In this document: positions 28,052 through 37,640 of the stretch, in pieces
How positions within the stretch are numbered: position 1 is the first letter of the stretch
How the letters are laid out: each line of letters opens with the position of its first letter
Source of the DNA: a virus
Strand: one strand, 5' to 3'
Length of the DNA stretch: 61,885 nucleotides
IMG/VR virus record: IMGVR_UViG_3300032086_002884
Location: 1-61,885 of that record
Translations under genes and position numbers: made by a program
The notes under the pieces: model-generated
The model's input: the letters and a program-made list of their open reading frames with translations, nothing else
What the model was told of the DNA's origin: nothing
The model's database searches: none

Positions 28052-30068
28052 TTTAGAAGATGCTTGGTTGGGTTTAGGTGACCTATCTAAAATAGCAACA
28101 CCAAACAATCCTATGATTGGTAGATCTAAACATGATATAGAACATCCAGACTACCATTTACTAAAAATATTAAGAGACCCAAAGTATCTTGCTACCACCT
28201 GTAAACTTCTATTCAACATAGAGCTGCATCCGATACAGGTGGCAATACTGCAAGAGTTCTGGGTACGACCCTTTCCAATGTTCATAGCAAGTCGTGGTTT
28301 TGGAAAGTCTTTTCTTATGAGTCTTTATTGTATACTGAAATGCACCTTTGTGCCTGGAACCAAGATTGTTGTTGTGGGTGCTGCCTTTAGACAGAGTAAG
28401 ATTCTTTTTGAATATATGGAAACTATTTGGCGCAATAGTCCTGTCTTAAGAAGTATTTTTAGTGGTAATGACGACGGACCCAGAAAAGATGTTGATCGAT
28501 GTACACTCCGATTAGGCGACAGCTGGACTATTGCTATTCCTATGGGAGATGGTTCTAAAATCAGAGGTCTAAGGGCACATATTATTATTGCTGATGAATT
28601 TGCTTCCATATCTCCTGAAATATATGAAACTGTTGTTGCTGGTTTTGCTGCTGTTAGTGCAAGCCCTATTGAGAATGTAAAAGAAGAAGCTAAAAAACAG
28701 GCTATGAAAGATCTTGGTGTTTGGACAGATGAATTAGAAGTACTTACTAAGAAAATGGGAAATCAAGCTATAATAAGTGGAACCGCTGACTATGCTTTCA
28801 AACACTTTGCACAATACTGGAAAAGATATAAAGGTATTATAGAAAGTAAGGGTGACCACAATAAACTTCAGGATGTTTTTGGTGAAGAAGTTCCAGATAA
28901 TTTTAATTGGAGAGATTATAGCATTATTCGTATCCCTTATGAGTTAATACCCAAAGGGTTTATGGACGACAAACAAATTAGTAGAGCAAAAGCGACTATT
29001 CATACTGGCACATATCAAATGGAGTATGCAGCAGTATTTGTAGAGGATAGCGAGGGGTTCTTTAAGAGAAGTCTAGTTGAAAGCTGTGTTGTTGATGATA
29101 AAAAGTCTATCGTAGATCAAGATGAGAATCTTATTATATTTGATCCTGTAACCAAAGGAAATCCTGGAGCAAAATATGTTTACGGTATTGACCCTGCTAG
29201 TGAAAAAGATAATTTTTGTATTGTTGTTATTGAACTAAGGCCAAATCATAATAGAGTTGTATATGTATGGACTACGAACAGAACTAACTTTAAAGATAGA
29301 CAAAAAACAGGTCTAGTATCTGAGCATGATTTTTACGGTTTCTGCGCAAGAAAAATAAGAGACTTAATGAAAGTGTTTCCAGCAGAAAGGATAGGTATAG
29401 ATGCTCAAGGAGGAGGTATTGCTATAGAAGAGGCTTTACACGATCCTGTACGGTTACAGCCTGGAGAACACTTAATATGGCCACTTATAGATTATGATGG
29501 TAAAAGTAAAGAGACAGATGTTCAACAAGGATTACATATTTTAGAAATGGTACAGTTTGCTAATGCCAATTGGACAGCCCAGGCCAATCATGGTTTACGA
29601 AAAGACATGGAAGATAAAAGGTTGTTATTCCCAAGGTTTGACAATTTTTCTTTAGGTCTAGCGATGGAAAGAGAAAGTCAGAATATATTAGAGGGTGATC
29701 TTAATCCTATATATGATAATCTCAGTGAATGTATTTTAGAGATAGAGCAACTTAAAGATGAATTAACAACAATTGTCATGACGCAGACCAGTACTAGTGC
29801 TGGAGCTAGAGATAGATGGGATACTCCAGAAGTAAAGCTGCATGGGGGTAAAAAGGGCAGATTGAGGAAAGATAGATATAGCTCTTTAGTAATCGCCAAT
29901 ATGCTTGCACGACAAATGACAAATGTTCTCAAACCTCCTACCTATGATGTTATTGGTGGAAATGCCAGAAACCATAGAGGTAAAGATAGTGGAGATATGT
30001 ATAAAGGCCCAGAATGGTTTACTGGTCCAGCTAACGACGATATTTATACAGGTATTTACAGAGATTAG
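28035..30068 (+). CDS. terminase large subunit
   Basis: 677 aa from ATG 28035. The ATPase has Walker A ASRGFGKS (residues 85-92) and Walker B IIIADE (D187-E188); the RNase H-like nuclease has YGIDPAS (D386) and RIGIDAQGGG (D456), with a C-terminal DRYSSLVIAN. It pumps DNA into the prohead and cuts it. An earlier in-frame start at 27954 would lie inside the ERCC4 gene and is rejected. Confidence 0.95.
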   Translation: MNENNSLEDAWLGLGDLSKIATPNNPMIGRSKHDIEHPDYHLLKILRDPKYLATTCKLLFNIELHPIQVAILQEFWVRPFPMFIASRGFGKSFLMSLYCILKCTFVPGTKIVVVGAAFRQSKILFEYMETIWRNSPVLRSIFSGNDDGPRKDVDRCTLRLGDSWTIAIPMGDGSKIRGLRAHIIIADEFASISPEIYETVVAGFAAVSASPIENVKEEAKKQAMKDLGVWTDELEVLTKKMGNQAIISGTADYAFKHFAQYWKRYKGIIESKGDHNKLQDVFGEEVPDNFNWRDYSIIRIPYELIPKGFMDDKQISRAKATIHTGTYQMEYAAVFVEDSEGFFKRSLVESCVVDDKKSIVDQDENLIIFDPVTKGNPGAKYVYGIDPASEKDNFCIVVIELRPNHNRVVYVWTTNRTNFKDRQKTGLVSEHDFYGFCARKIRDLMKVFPAERIGIDAQGGGIAIEEALHDPVRLQPGEHLIWPLIDYDGKSKETDVQQGLHILEMVQFANANWTAQANHGLRKDMEDKRLLFPRFDNFSLGLAMERESQNILEGDLNPIYDNLSECILEIEQLKDELTTIVMTQTSTSAGARDRWDTPEVKLHGGKKGRLRKDRYSSLVIANMLARQMTNVLKPPTYDVIGGNARNHRGKDSGDMYKGPEWFTGPANDDIYTGIYRD

Positions 30069-30079
30069 GTGTATGAAAC

Positions 30080-30108
30080 TTGTAATCCCATTACAATAGA
30101 ATTATAAT
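30080..30108 (+). promoter_or_regulatory. rightward promoter before the portal gene
   Basis: TTGTAA (30080-30085), 17-bp spacer, TATAAT (30103-30108). The portal ATG starts five bases after the -10, so transcription would begin at or inside the start codon; there is no ribosome binding site. Confidence 0.5.
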
Positions 30109-30113
30109 ATAAC

Positions 30114-32318
30114 ATGCCAAAAAAATATCCAAAAAGTGACGCTATTCAAAACGTAAGTCCCACACCTCCTGAAGAAGCATATATTTTCTATGGAGATGAT
30201 GAAGCTAGTAAAAATGAAGCTATGAAAGCTTCTGCTGGAGCATTAGATGAATATACTCTGATAGACGGATATAGTAATAAAGCTACTGCTCATTCTAGAT
30301 ATCGTACTGATTTTTCTAATTTAGACACAAACACATCAGGAAGACCAGGATTAACTCGTGGCGATTATGACTACTTTAGGCCAGATGAAGCAGTGCCTAG
30401 AAAAGTCAAAAATGTAATGTATAGAGCTGATGATATTTATCAGCGTGTAGGGTTGGTAAAAAATGTTGTAGACTTGATGGGAGATTTTGCTACTCAGGGG
30501 ATTAGGATTGTACACAGAAATAAAAGGGTGGAAAGGTTCTACAAAAGATGGTTTGAAAAATGTAATGGCAAAGATCGTAGCGAAAGATTTGTTAATAACC
30601 TTTATAAAACAGGCAATGTCGTTGTAGACAGACAAACAGGAAAGCTAACAACAAAAGCCACAGAAAAAATGTTTAAAGCTTTGGCTAAAGCTGATTTTGA
30701 CATTGGCCCAGAAGAAAAAGTTGAAAAGAGAGTTATTCCTTGGAAGTATACTTTTTTAAATCCCTTATATGTTGATGTGGCTGCTGGGCCTTTGTCATCT
30801 TTTGTGCAAGATAAGCGTTATGAGCTTGTCTTACCACCAAATTTGCGTAAGCTAATTAATGCTCCTAAGAACGATGCAGAAAAACAGGTTGTTGCACAGT
30901 TGCCAGACCAGATTATTGAAGCTGCTAAGTCAAAGATGAAATATCCATTAGATGCAAGCAGGACATCTGTATATCATTATAAAAAAGACGATTGGCAAAC
31001 TTGGGCATATCCTATGATATATGCAATCATGGATGATATTACAGTTATTGAAAAATTAAAGCTCGCTGATATGTCTGCATTAGATGGTGCTATTTCCAAT
31101 ATTAGAATATTTAAATTGGGTAATTTAGAACATAAGATTGCTCCTACAAAAGCAGCTACTTCTAAACTAGCACAAATTCTAGGAAACAATGTTGGTGGAG
31201 GTACAATGGATTTAGTTTGGGGTCCAGACATTGAATTGATTGAAAGTAAAACAAATGTACATCAATTTTTAGGAGAAGGTAAATATACCCCTCACTTAAA
31301 TGCTGTGTATGCTGGATTGGGTATTCCTCCTACATTAACAGGAACCTATGGTGCAGCTGGAACTACAAATAATTTTATTAGTTTAAAAACCTTAACACAA
31401 AGACTACAGTACGGCAGAGATGTTCTTATTAGGTTTTGGCAGCAAGAGATAGAGCTTGTTCAGAAAGCTATGGGTTTTAAATATCCTGCAAGGATAGAAT
31501 TTGATAGAATGGATCTCAGTAATGAAGAGGCTGAGAAGTCTTTATTGATACAGCTAGCAGATAGAAATATTGTTAGTGATGAGATGGTTCGATCTAGATT
31601 TGGTCTTGATCCAGATATGGAAAAGCTAAGAGTCAATCAAGAACATAAAGAACATAAGAGAAAAACCAGTCCTCCTAAAGTTAGTCCTTATCATGATGCT
31701 AATTTTGAAAATGCTATTAAGAAATTGGGTGTCCAGCTAGGTATGTTAACTCCTAGTGAGGTTGGGGTAGAATTAAATAATAAAGATTCCGATCAGCAAA
31801 ACTTACTTGAGCTTAAGGATAAGTTTGAGAAGCAGAAGCCTAAGAAGCCTGTTATTACAGAAAAAACCCCTGGTCAGCCAGGAGAAGGAAGACCTATGAA
31901 TTCAAAGGATGCAGAGAAAAGAAAAGAAAAAGAGTTTGCTCCACAAACAGGTGCAAGTTTATCTATTTGGGCTATAAATGCTCAAGAAGCTATATCTGAA
32001 ATTGTTAATCCTATTATGCTGGATTTTTATGGAAAGAAAAATCTTAGAAGCCTATCTCATCTTGAGGCCAGTGAGCTAGAAGAGGTTAAATCTAAGGTAT
32101 TATTTAATATTAAGCCATATTCGATTATAGATAGGGATGCTGTGGAGTTGGTGTTTAATACTATTAATACTCAAGCAAATTTAGAACTAATGGGCCATTA
32201 TATAGATTGGCAAAAATCTGTTCAGCAAGATCTTCCGCATACGATGTCTTTAGATGACCAAAAACAAGCAAAAGCATCTTTTTATTCCATGGTGTATACA
32301 ATTTTACACAAAACATAA
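30114..32318 (+). CDS. portal protein
   Basis: 734 aa, directly after the terminase. Central part typical of portals: DDIYQRVGLVKNVVDLM, VYHYKKDDWQTWAYPMIYAIMDDI, LGEGKYTPHLNAVYAGLGIPPTLTGTYGAAGTTNNFISLKTL, then a long helical region. A C-terminal extension of about 190 residues (after a Lys/Pro-rich linker near 530-570) is unusual and might be an extra domain. It forms the 12-fold ring for DNA passage. Leaderless or poorly led start (see promoter). Confidence 0.88.
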   Translation: MPKKYPKSDAIQNVSPTPPEEAYIFYGDDEASKNEAMKASAGALDEYTLIDGYSNKATAHSRYRTDFSNLDTNTSGRPGLTRGDYDYFRPDEAVPRKVKNVMYRADDIYQRVGLVKNVVDLMGDFATQGIRIVHRNKRVERFYKRWFEKCNGKDRSERFVNNLYKTGNVVVDRQTGKLTTKATEKMFKALAKADFDIGPEEKVEKRVIPWKYTFLNPLYVDVAAGPLSSFVQDKRYELVLPPNLRKLINAPKNDAEKQVVAQLPDQIIEAAKSKMKYPLDASRTSVYHYKKDDWQTWAYPMIYAIMDDITVIEKLKLADMSALDGAISNIRIFKLGNLEHKIAPTKAATSKLAQILGNNVGGGTMDLVWGPDIELIESKTNVHQFLGEGKYTPHLNAVYAGLGIPPTLTGTYGAAGTTNNFISLKTLTQRLQYGRDVLIRFWQQEIELVQKAMGFKYPARIEFDRMDLSNEEAEKSLLIQLADRNIVSDEMVRSRFGLDPDMEKLRVNQEHKEHKRKTSPPKVSPYHDANFENAIKKLGVQLGMLTPSEVGVELNNKDSDQQNLLELKDKFEKQKPKKPVITEKTPGQPGEGRPMNSKDAEKRKEKEFAPQTGASLSIWAINAQEAISEIVNPIMLDFYGKKNLRSLSHLEASELEEVKSKVLFNIKPYSIIDRDAVELVFNTINTQANLELMGHYIDWQKSVQQDLPHTMSLDDQKQAKASFYSMVYTILHKT

Positions 32319-32327
32319 GGTAAAATT

Positions 32328-33920
32328 ATGAAAATATATAAACAAGAAATAGCTGATGGTATAGATGCATTAGTGGCTAGTCAAGCGTGTATTACCTATG
32401 CTTCTGTCGCTGAACCTTGCGAAGATACCAAAGCTTTTGCTTTTAATAATATTAAGAGCGTTGCAGCTATTGAGGATAAAGATTTATATTATGTTCAGTC
32501 TATTCTGGTTAGTAGTACTTGGAATAAAAACGACGATGTGTTTGATAGGGGGGAAGTTTGGAAAGCCAAAAGTACACCAGAAGATAAACCAACCAATCTA
32601 GAACATGATGAGAGTGTCGTTGTTGGACATATTACTTCTAATTATCCTATAGATGATAATGGTCAAGTTATTCCTGTAGAAACATTAGAAAACGATTTAC
32701 CTGAAAAATATCATATCCTAACAGGCTCTGTAATATATAGGGCTTATAGTGATCCTGAGCTTAAAGCTAGGGCAGAAAATTTAATTAGAGAAATTGAAGA
32801 AGGTAGTAAATATGTTAGTATGGAGTGTTATTTTAAGAATTTTGATTATGGTTTAAAGAACCAAACTACTGGTGAGTTTAAAGTTTTAGCCAGAAAAGAA
32901 GATACTGCCTATTTAACAAAACATCTAAGAGCTTATGGTGGCACTGGCCAACATGAGGGTTATTCTGTTGGTAGAGTATTAAGAGATATTACTTTTAGTG
33001 GTAAAGGTTTCGTTGACAAGCCTGCTAATAATGATAGTATAATTTTTAGTCGCACCATGTTGAATAAATTTTTAGAAGATAAAAACACTGATTTTGAAAA
33101 AAAGGGTGTAATAGACAATAAGCCGTTTTCTAAGCCGGAGAAAAAAACTATGAATCTAGAAGAGACCGTCGAAAAGATGAATAAGAAATTAGAATCGCTT
33201 CTAACGTCTGAAGCATTCGCATCAACATACAGTAAAGCTTCAGATCTTGAAGTCAAGGTTTCTGAGTTGGAAACTAAGGCGGAAGAATCTGCTGAGGCTT
33301 TGACCGAACAAACTGAGAAGTTCACTGCACTTGAAGCTTCAATTGCAGAGAAAGATGAACTCGTAAAGGCCCTTGAGGAAGAAAAAACTTCTTTAAAAGA
33401 ACAGCTTGACTCAGCTAATGAAGTTCTTGCTGGCTACAAAGAAAAAGAAGAAGAAATGGCCAAGAAAGAAAAAGCATTAAAAAGACGGGCATCTCTAGTA
33501 GAAGCTGGTCTAGATGATGAGGCAGCAGAAGCTGCAGTAGCTAAATTTGAGAATCTTGATGACGAATCTTTTGATTCTATCGCTCTTGTTATCACTGAAG
33601 CAGCTAAAACAGCTGAGGCAAAGATGCCACCAGCTCTTAAAGAAGCTTTAGATAAGAAGAAAGATAAAGAAGAAGATGAAGAGGCAGTCATGAAGAAGAA
33701 GCCAAAGGCTTCTGAAGAAATTGTTGCTGAAGAAACAGAAGAGACTGAGGCAGCAGAAGAAGAGGCAGACGAGGTGATTGCAGAAGCATCTGATCTTGAA
33801 ACAGTTGAGACTGACGAAGAAGTGAGTCTTTCTGTAGCAGGTGAAGAGGAGGTTTCCGCAGTTGAAACTACTCGTGCAGCTTTAGTTGATTTTGTTAAGT
33901 CTAGACTTCAAACCAAGTAA
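32328..33920 (+). CDS. prohead protease-scaffold fusion
   Basis: 530 aa. Residues 1-240 look like a phage prohead protease: NLEHDESVVVGHI (His), YVSMECYF (Ser) and a late GKGFVDKPANNDS. Residues 275-530 are a highly charged coiled coil ending in an Asp/Glu-rich tail and a short basic helix, as in scaffolding proteins. The protease would cut the scaffold after assembly. An internal start at 33150 probably makes the scaffold alone. Confidence 0.82.
   Translation: MKIYKQEIADGIDALVASQACITYASVAEPCEDTKAFAFNNIKSVAAIEDKDLYYVQSILVSSTWNKNDDVFDRGEVWKAKSTPEDKPTNLEHDESVVVGHITSNYPIDDNGQVIPVETLENDLPEKYHILTGSVIYRAYSDPELKARAENLIREIEEGSKYVSMECYFKNFDYGLKNQTTGEFKVLARKEDTAYLTKHLRAYGGTGQHEGYSVGRVLRDITFSGKGFVDKPANNDSIIFSRTMLNKFLEDKNTDFEKKGVIDNKPFSKPEKKTMNLEETVEKMNKKLESLLTSEAFASTYSKASDLEVKVSELETKAEESAEALTEQTEKFTALEASIAEKDELVKALEEEKTSLKEQLDSANEVLAGYKEKEEEMAKKEKALKRRASLVEAGLDDEAAEAAVAKFENLDDESFDSIALVITEAAKTAEAKMPPALKEALDKKKDKEEDEEAVMKKKPKASEEIVAEETEETEAAEEEADEVIAEASDLETVETDEEVSLSVAGEEEVSAVETTRAALVDFVKSRLQTK
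33150..33920 (+). CDS. nested scaffold protein (internal start)
   Basis: In-frame ATG 33150 with GGAG nine bases upstream gives a 256-aa product (MNLEETVEKMNKKLE...) covering only the coiled-coil scaffold. The junction is exactly where the protease domain ends. Nested scaffold genes are known (lambda C/Nu3). Codon choice also shifts here toward that of the capsid genes. Confidence 0.6.
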   Translation: MNLEETVEKMNKKLESLLTSEAFASTYSKASDLEVKVSELETKAEESAEALTEQTEKFTALEASIAEKDELVKALEEEKTSLKEQLDSANEVLAGYKEKEEEMAKKEKALKRRASLVEAGLDDEAAEAAVAKFENLDDESFDSIALVITEAAKTAEAKMPPALKEALDKKKDKEEDEEAVMKKKPKASEEIVAEETEETEAAEEEADEVIAEASDLETVETDEEVSLSVAGEEEVSAVETTRAALVDFVKSRLQTK

Positions 33921-33940
33921 TTTTTAAGGGAGAATAAAAC

Positions 33941-34405
33941 ATGGCTCTTAAACCAGATCGTATCGAAACTCAAACAGACATCTCTTTTTTCTGCAATTCT
34001 GCAATTGACAGAGGTGGATTAGTATCAGTTGTCACAGGTGGCTCAGGCGTAGCTATGGATGATGGCAATGCAGTTGTAAACTACGTTGCTAGTCCTAGTG
34101 GAGCAAAGCCAGTTGGCCTTTTGCTTAATGATGTTGTTAATAATGACCTTACGCGACAGCATATTAATTATCATCAGGATGAAGTACAGGTTGGCAGTAA
34201 GGTTGCTATCCTTAGAGTTGGTCAGGTAACTACCAACACTATCGCAACAGGTGTAGCAGACGCACCAGTAGCAGGCGCAGATGCTTATCTCGCAGCTAAT
34301 GGTACTCTCAGTGCAGTTCAAGCTGCAGGAGCACCTAAGGTTGGTCAATGGCTAAGTGCCAAAGACGCCGAGTCTTATGCCAAAGTATCCATCAACATCA
34401 CTTGA
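33941..34405 (+). CDS. capsid decoration/stabilising protein
   Basis: 154 aa between scaffold and major capsid protein. Beta-rich, Gly/Ala/Val-rich, no Cys cluster, pattern KPVGLLLNDVVNND and a Gly-Ala end VGQWLSAKDAESYAKVSINIT, like small head decoration proteins that bind the capsid surface. Good ribosome binding site (AAGGGAG). Confidence 0.7.
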   Translation: MALKPDRIETQTDISFFCNSAIDRGGLVSVVTGGSGVAMDDGNAVVNYVASPSGAKPVGLLLNDVVNNDLTRQHINYHQDEVQVGSKVAILRVGQVTTNTIATGVADAPVAGADAYLAANGTLSAVQAAGAPKVGQWLSAKDAESYAKVSINIT

Positions 34406-34428
34406 GATTAAAAAAGGGAGAAACAACT

Positions 34429-35445
34429 ATGTCAGATATGAGTAATAAAACTTTTCAACCAACTCCAGAGTTGACCGATCTTTTGGTCAGATCTGGTTCA
34501 CAGCAAAAAGAGACCTCTCTTGCTGCTAATGCAGAATTTGCAAAAGCTCTTGAGCAGCCTCTTCGTCAGGGTGTCCTGAGTGGCAACATTCTTGATGGCA
34601 TTTTTGAGCCAATTCAATTAGCTCCTGGTGCTAGTCCAGAATTTCCACTGGATTTCCTTGCTCCAGGCACCGAAAAAGATTTCGTTGCTTACACCATTCC
34701 TAATCACGGATATATTCCAGAACGTCATGTCGAAGGCGATTATGTCATGGTTCCTACTTATGACATCGGCTCCAGCATTGACTATCTTTTAAAGTATGCT
34801 CGTGACGCCCGTTGGGATGTTGTCGGTCGTGCTATGGAAGTTATGGAAGCTTCATTCGTTAAGAAGATGAATGATGATGGCTGGCACACACTTCTCGCTG
34901 CTGGTGTTGACCGTAACATCGTTGTCTTTGACAGTGATGCTGCTGCTGGTCAATTCACGAAGCGTCTTGTGAGCCTTATGAAGACTGTTATGCGTCGTAA
35001 CGGTGGTGGTAATAGCTCAAGTAATAACAGAGGTCAACTTACAGACCTTTATGTTTCTCCTGAAGCTATGGAAGATCTTCGCAACTGGGGCATTGATCAG
35101 GTCGACGAAGTTACTCGTCGTGAAATCTATGTCGCTGATGATGGTGGTGGAGCAGTAAACCGTGTCTTCGGTGTGAATCTCCATGATCTAGACGAACTTG
35201 GTGAAGGCCAAGAATATCAGCTGTTCTTCCAAAATGTACTTAGTGGTACACTTAGTGGAGATAGTGAACTTGTTGTAGGTCTTGATCTTCGCAAGAGAGA
35301 CAGCTTCATCATGCCAGTTCGTGAAGGCGTTCAGATCTACGAAGACGATACACTTCATCGTCAGAAGAGAGCTGGATTCTATGGCTGGGCTGAGCAAGGT
35401 TTTGCTTGCCTCGATAATCGCAGAGTTATCCTTGGATCTCTGTAA
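34429..35445 (+). CDS. major capsid protein (HK97 fold)
   Basis: 338 aa from ATG 34429 with AAGGGAG upstream; a longer frame from 34348 would overlap the decoration gene and is rejected. N-terminal helical arm (residues 1-50), YVMVPTYDI and KKMNDDGWHTLLAAG in the middle, then LTDLYVSPEAMEDLRNW, VFGVNLHDL and a C-terminal basic AGFYGWAEQGFACLDNRRVILGSL, all as in HK97-fold capsid proteins. Cgt-rich arginine codons mark it as highly expressed. A strong terminator follows. Confidence 0.9.
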   Translation: MSDMSNKTFQPTPELTDLLVRSGSQQKETSLAANAEFAKALEQPLRQGVLSGNILDGIFEPIQLAPGASPEFPLDFLAPGTEKDFVAYTIPNHGYIPERHVEGDYVMVPTYDIGSSIDYLLKYARDARWDVVGRAMEVMEASFVKKMNDDGWHTLLAAGVDRNIVVFDSDAAAGQFTKRLVSLMKTVMRRNGGGNSSSNNRGQLTDLYVSPEAMEDLRNWGIDQVDEVTRREIYVADDGGGAVNRVFGVNLHDLDELGEGQEYQLFFQNVLSGTLSGDSELVVGLDLRKRDSFIMPVREGVQIYEDDTLHRQKRAGFYGWAEQGFACLDNRRVILGSL

Positions 35446-35472
35446 GTCTTAATCATTATTTGGTTGAAACTG

Positions 35473-35502
35473 GGGCTGGCGTAAAAACCAGCCCTTTTTT
35501 TA
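35473..35502 (+). terminator. intrinsic terminator after capsid gene
   Basis: GGGCTGG (35473-35479) and CCAGCCC (35488-35494), 8-base loop, then seven or more T. It ends the head operon. Confidence 0.92.
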
Positions 35503-35558
35503 TATATTTATATATAAGGTGTATCTTTAAGTATACCCATAATTTTGAGAGGTAAGCC

Positions 35559-35972
35559 ATGGCAGCTAGTCAGTATGACTTCAAAATAGAACAAGGTTCT
35601 TCGTTCAGATTATCTATTATCTACAAGGATTCTAATAATAGTCCTATAGATTTAGCTAATTATTGTGCTAGAATTGTGTGGAAAACCAATACTAATATTA
35701 CTCAAACCTTTACAACAGAAACTTCTGATTTTTCTACATATAAGCTATTTATTGAGACTCCTACCACAGATGGTAAAATAACATTTTTACTACCAGCTTC
35801 AACTACTAATGGATATAGTTTCAGTAGTGCTAAATATGATTTTGAATTACAAGACAAAAATAGTGAATTGTATACGGGTGGTGGTAGCGAAACTTTCCGA
35901 ATACTATACGGGAATATCAATATAGATAAAAGATATAGTAAATCAGACGACCTTTTGGCTTGTACATCATGA
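35559..35972 (+). CDS. immunoglobulin-like structural protein (137 aa)
   Basis: Beta-sandwich pattern: KIEQGSSFRLSIIYKDSNNSPIDLANYCARIVW at the start, GKITFLLP and SAKYDFELQDKNSE later. This is a small phage virion family that often precedes tail-fiber genes (from memory). Probably a neck or fiber connector. Confidence 0.65.
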   Translation: MAASQYDFKIEQGSSFRLSIIYKDSNNSPIDLANYCARIVWKTNTNITQTFTTETSDFSTYKLFIETPTTDGKITFLLPASTTNGYSFSSAKYDFELQDKNSELYTGGGSETFRILYGNINIDKRYSKSDDLLACTS

Positions 35973-36331
35973 GTTTCACTATAGAGGTAGAACCAATAGT
36001 CTCTAATTTTATAGGTATCGAAACATCATTTTCAGATACAATAGAGACAGTTTTGGAAGACAGTATAACAGACAGTAAGACTTTGGATATAATAAACAAT
36101 AATTATTCTGATACTGAAGATGTTAATTACAGTAAAAATATTATAGATATAGAAGCTACAAATACTAGCTCTACTACTAATTTTATAGACGTTGAGATTT
36201 ATCAAACATTCGACCTTACTGTACAAACAGGGTCAACGAGTGAATTTATTGGAAATATTCATCATAGTAGGGTTGATGGTTTAGAAGATTTTATAGAACA
36301 CGGCAGACAATTTGACTGCGGCACACCATAA
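35969..36331 (+). CDS. hypothetical structural protein (120 aa)
   Basis: Start at ATG 35969, overlapping the previous stop (ATGA). Acidic, Thr/Ser/Asn-rich, strand-prone; ends HGRQFDCGTP. Between two virion genes, so probably a virion protein. Unrecognised. Confidence 0.55.
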   Translation: MSFTIEVEPIVSNFIGIETSFSDTIETVLEDSITDSKTLDIINNNYSDTEDVNYSKNIIDIEATNTSSTTNFIDVEIYQTFDLTVQTGSTSEFIGNIHHSRVDGLEDFIEHGRQFDCGTP

Positions 36332-36343
36332 AGGGAGACAACA

Positions 36344-37627
36344 ATGCCAAGAGATACATTAATACAAGTAAGAAGAGGGACACTAGCTCAATGGTTGTCT
36401 ACAAACCCTACTTTGGCTAATGGTGAGTTGGGTTTTATTACGGATCAGTGTAGACTTGTTGTGGGTAAAGATGAAGTTAATTTTAGCGGACTATGGAATT
36501 CGGATTCTTGCGTAATTCCACAAACAGGATTGACAGGTGGGGGTACTGGTAGCGTTAATGATGTTTTCAGATTTGTTAATGTTAGTGGTTCAGAAACCTT
36601 AATGGCTAGTGGAGAAGCCACTCTTAGTTTAGTTGGAGGTAATAGGATTAATATAGTGGGTGTGTCTGGGACAAACACTATTACTTTTGATGTATCTGGT
36701 TTAGTCGCTGCTGATATTAGTGACTTTATACCTACTGTTACGGGCTTGGTGGCAAATCAGTTTGAGACAGATTTAGTCGCAGGAAATAATATTCAGCTAT
36801 CGTATAATTCTATTAATGACGATTTATCTATCAATACAACTGGTGTGGTTACGCATGATGGTGATGAGAATGTTTTAATAGGAGGTAATCTAAGTGTAGT
36901 AGGTGACTTGAACATTCAAGGATCCAGTTCTATATTTAATAGTACTAATGTAAATATTGGCGATAATTTAATTACTTTAAATATTGTTGATGTTGTGCCT
37001 AGTGGTGGTATTAGGGTTGTTAGGTCTGGCGTTACTCCTACAGGTTTTGCTGATTTCTTATGGCAAGAACATAGAAGTAGATGGGAAGCTCAATTTGGTT
37101 TGTATTCCCCACAACTTTTTGCTGATAGTATTAGTGCTACAACAATATCTGGGACATTAGTTGGTACAGCAGATTGTGCCACAAACGTTTTTGTTGCTGA
37201 TGTAAATCATACTGGTACACAGAATTCTTTACTTTTAACCAATGTGAATGAAACAGGCTGCAATCCTGTAATATCAGACACTTCTTTGTATTATGATTCT
37301 AGTGGTAATATTTTAGTTGCTCCAACTTTTAGTGGTAACTTATCTGGAAGAGCTACTGTAGCTACTACTATAGATGTACCTCACACTAATGCAGACACTA
37401 ATTATAATATTGTATTAGTTAATCCACCAGGCTCTGGTAGCTCTTTAGTTGCAGAGTCAGGTCTTAATCTTTATTATAATCCATCAAACAATAAACTATA
37501 TGGTTCATACATAAACTCTCCACTTATTTCAGGTGCTTCGGTTGGTCCAGGCAATGCTGGTATCAATAGCTTTATATTAACAAATTATTATATTAGAAGT
37601 TCAAAAATAGATGGTGGATCTCCATAA
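36344..37627 (+). CDS. tail fiber/adhesin with Mtd-like N-terminus (427 aa)
   Basis: N-terminal 50 residues (LIQVRRGTLAQWLSTNPTLANGELGF ... GKDEVNFSGLW) match the domain found at the start of many phage fibers (Mtd N-terminal type), which anchors a trimer. The rest is repetitive beta structure rich in Asn/Ser/Thr/Gly. Same N-terminal domain as the 2575-aa fiber next to it, so the two genes are paralogs or partners in one fiber. Confidence 0.75.
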   Translation: MPRDTLIQVRRGTLAQWLSTNPTLANGELGFITDQCRLVVGKDEVNFSGLWNSDSCVIPQTGLTGGGTGSVNDVFRFVNVSGSETLMASGEATLSLVGGNRINIVGVSGTNTITFDVSGLVAADISDFIPTVTGLVANQFETDLVAGNNIQLSYNSINDDLSINTTGVVTHDGDENVLIGGNLSVVGDLNIQGSSSIFNSTNVNIGDNLITLNIVDVVPSGGIRVVRSGVTPTGFADFLWQEHRSRWEAQFGLYSPQLFADSISATTISGTLVGTADCATNVFVADVNHTGTQNSLLLTNVNETGCNPVISDTSLYYDSSGNILVAPTFSGNLSGRATVATTIDVPHTNADTNYNIVLVNPPGSGSSLVAESGLNLYYNPSNNKLYGSYINSPLISGASVGPGNAGINSFILTNYYIRSSKIDGGSP

Positions 37628-37640
37628 GGACGACCGCTAA

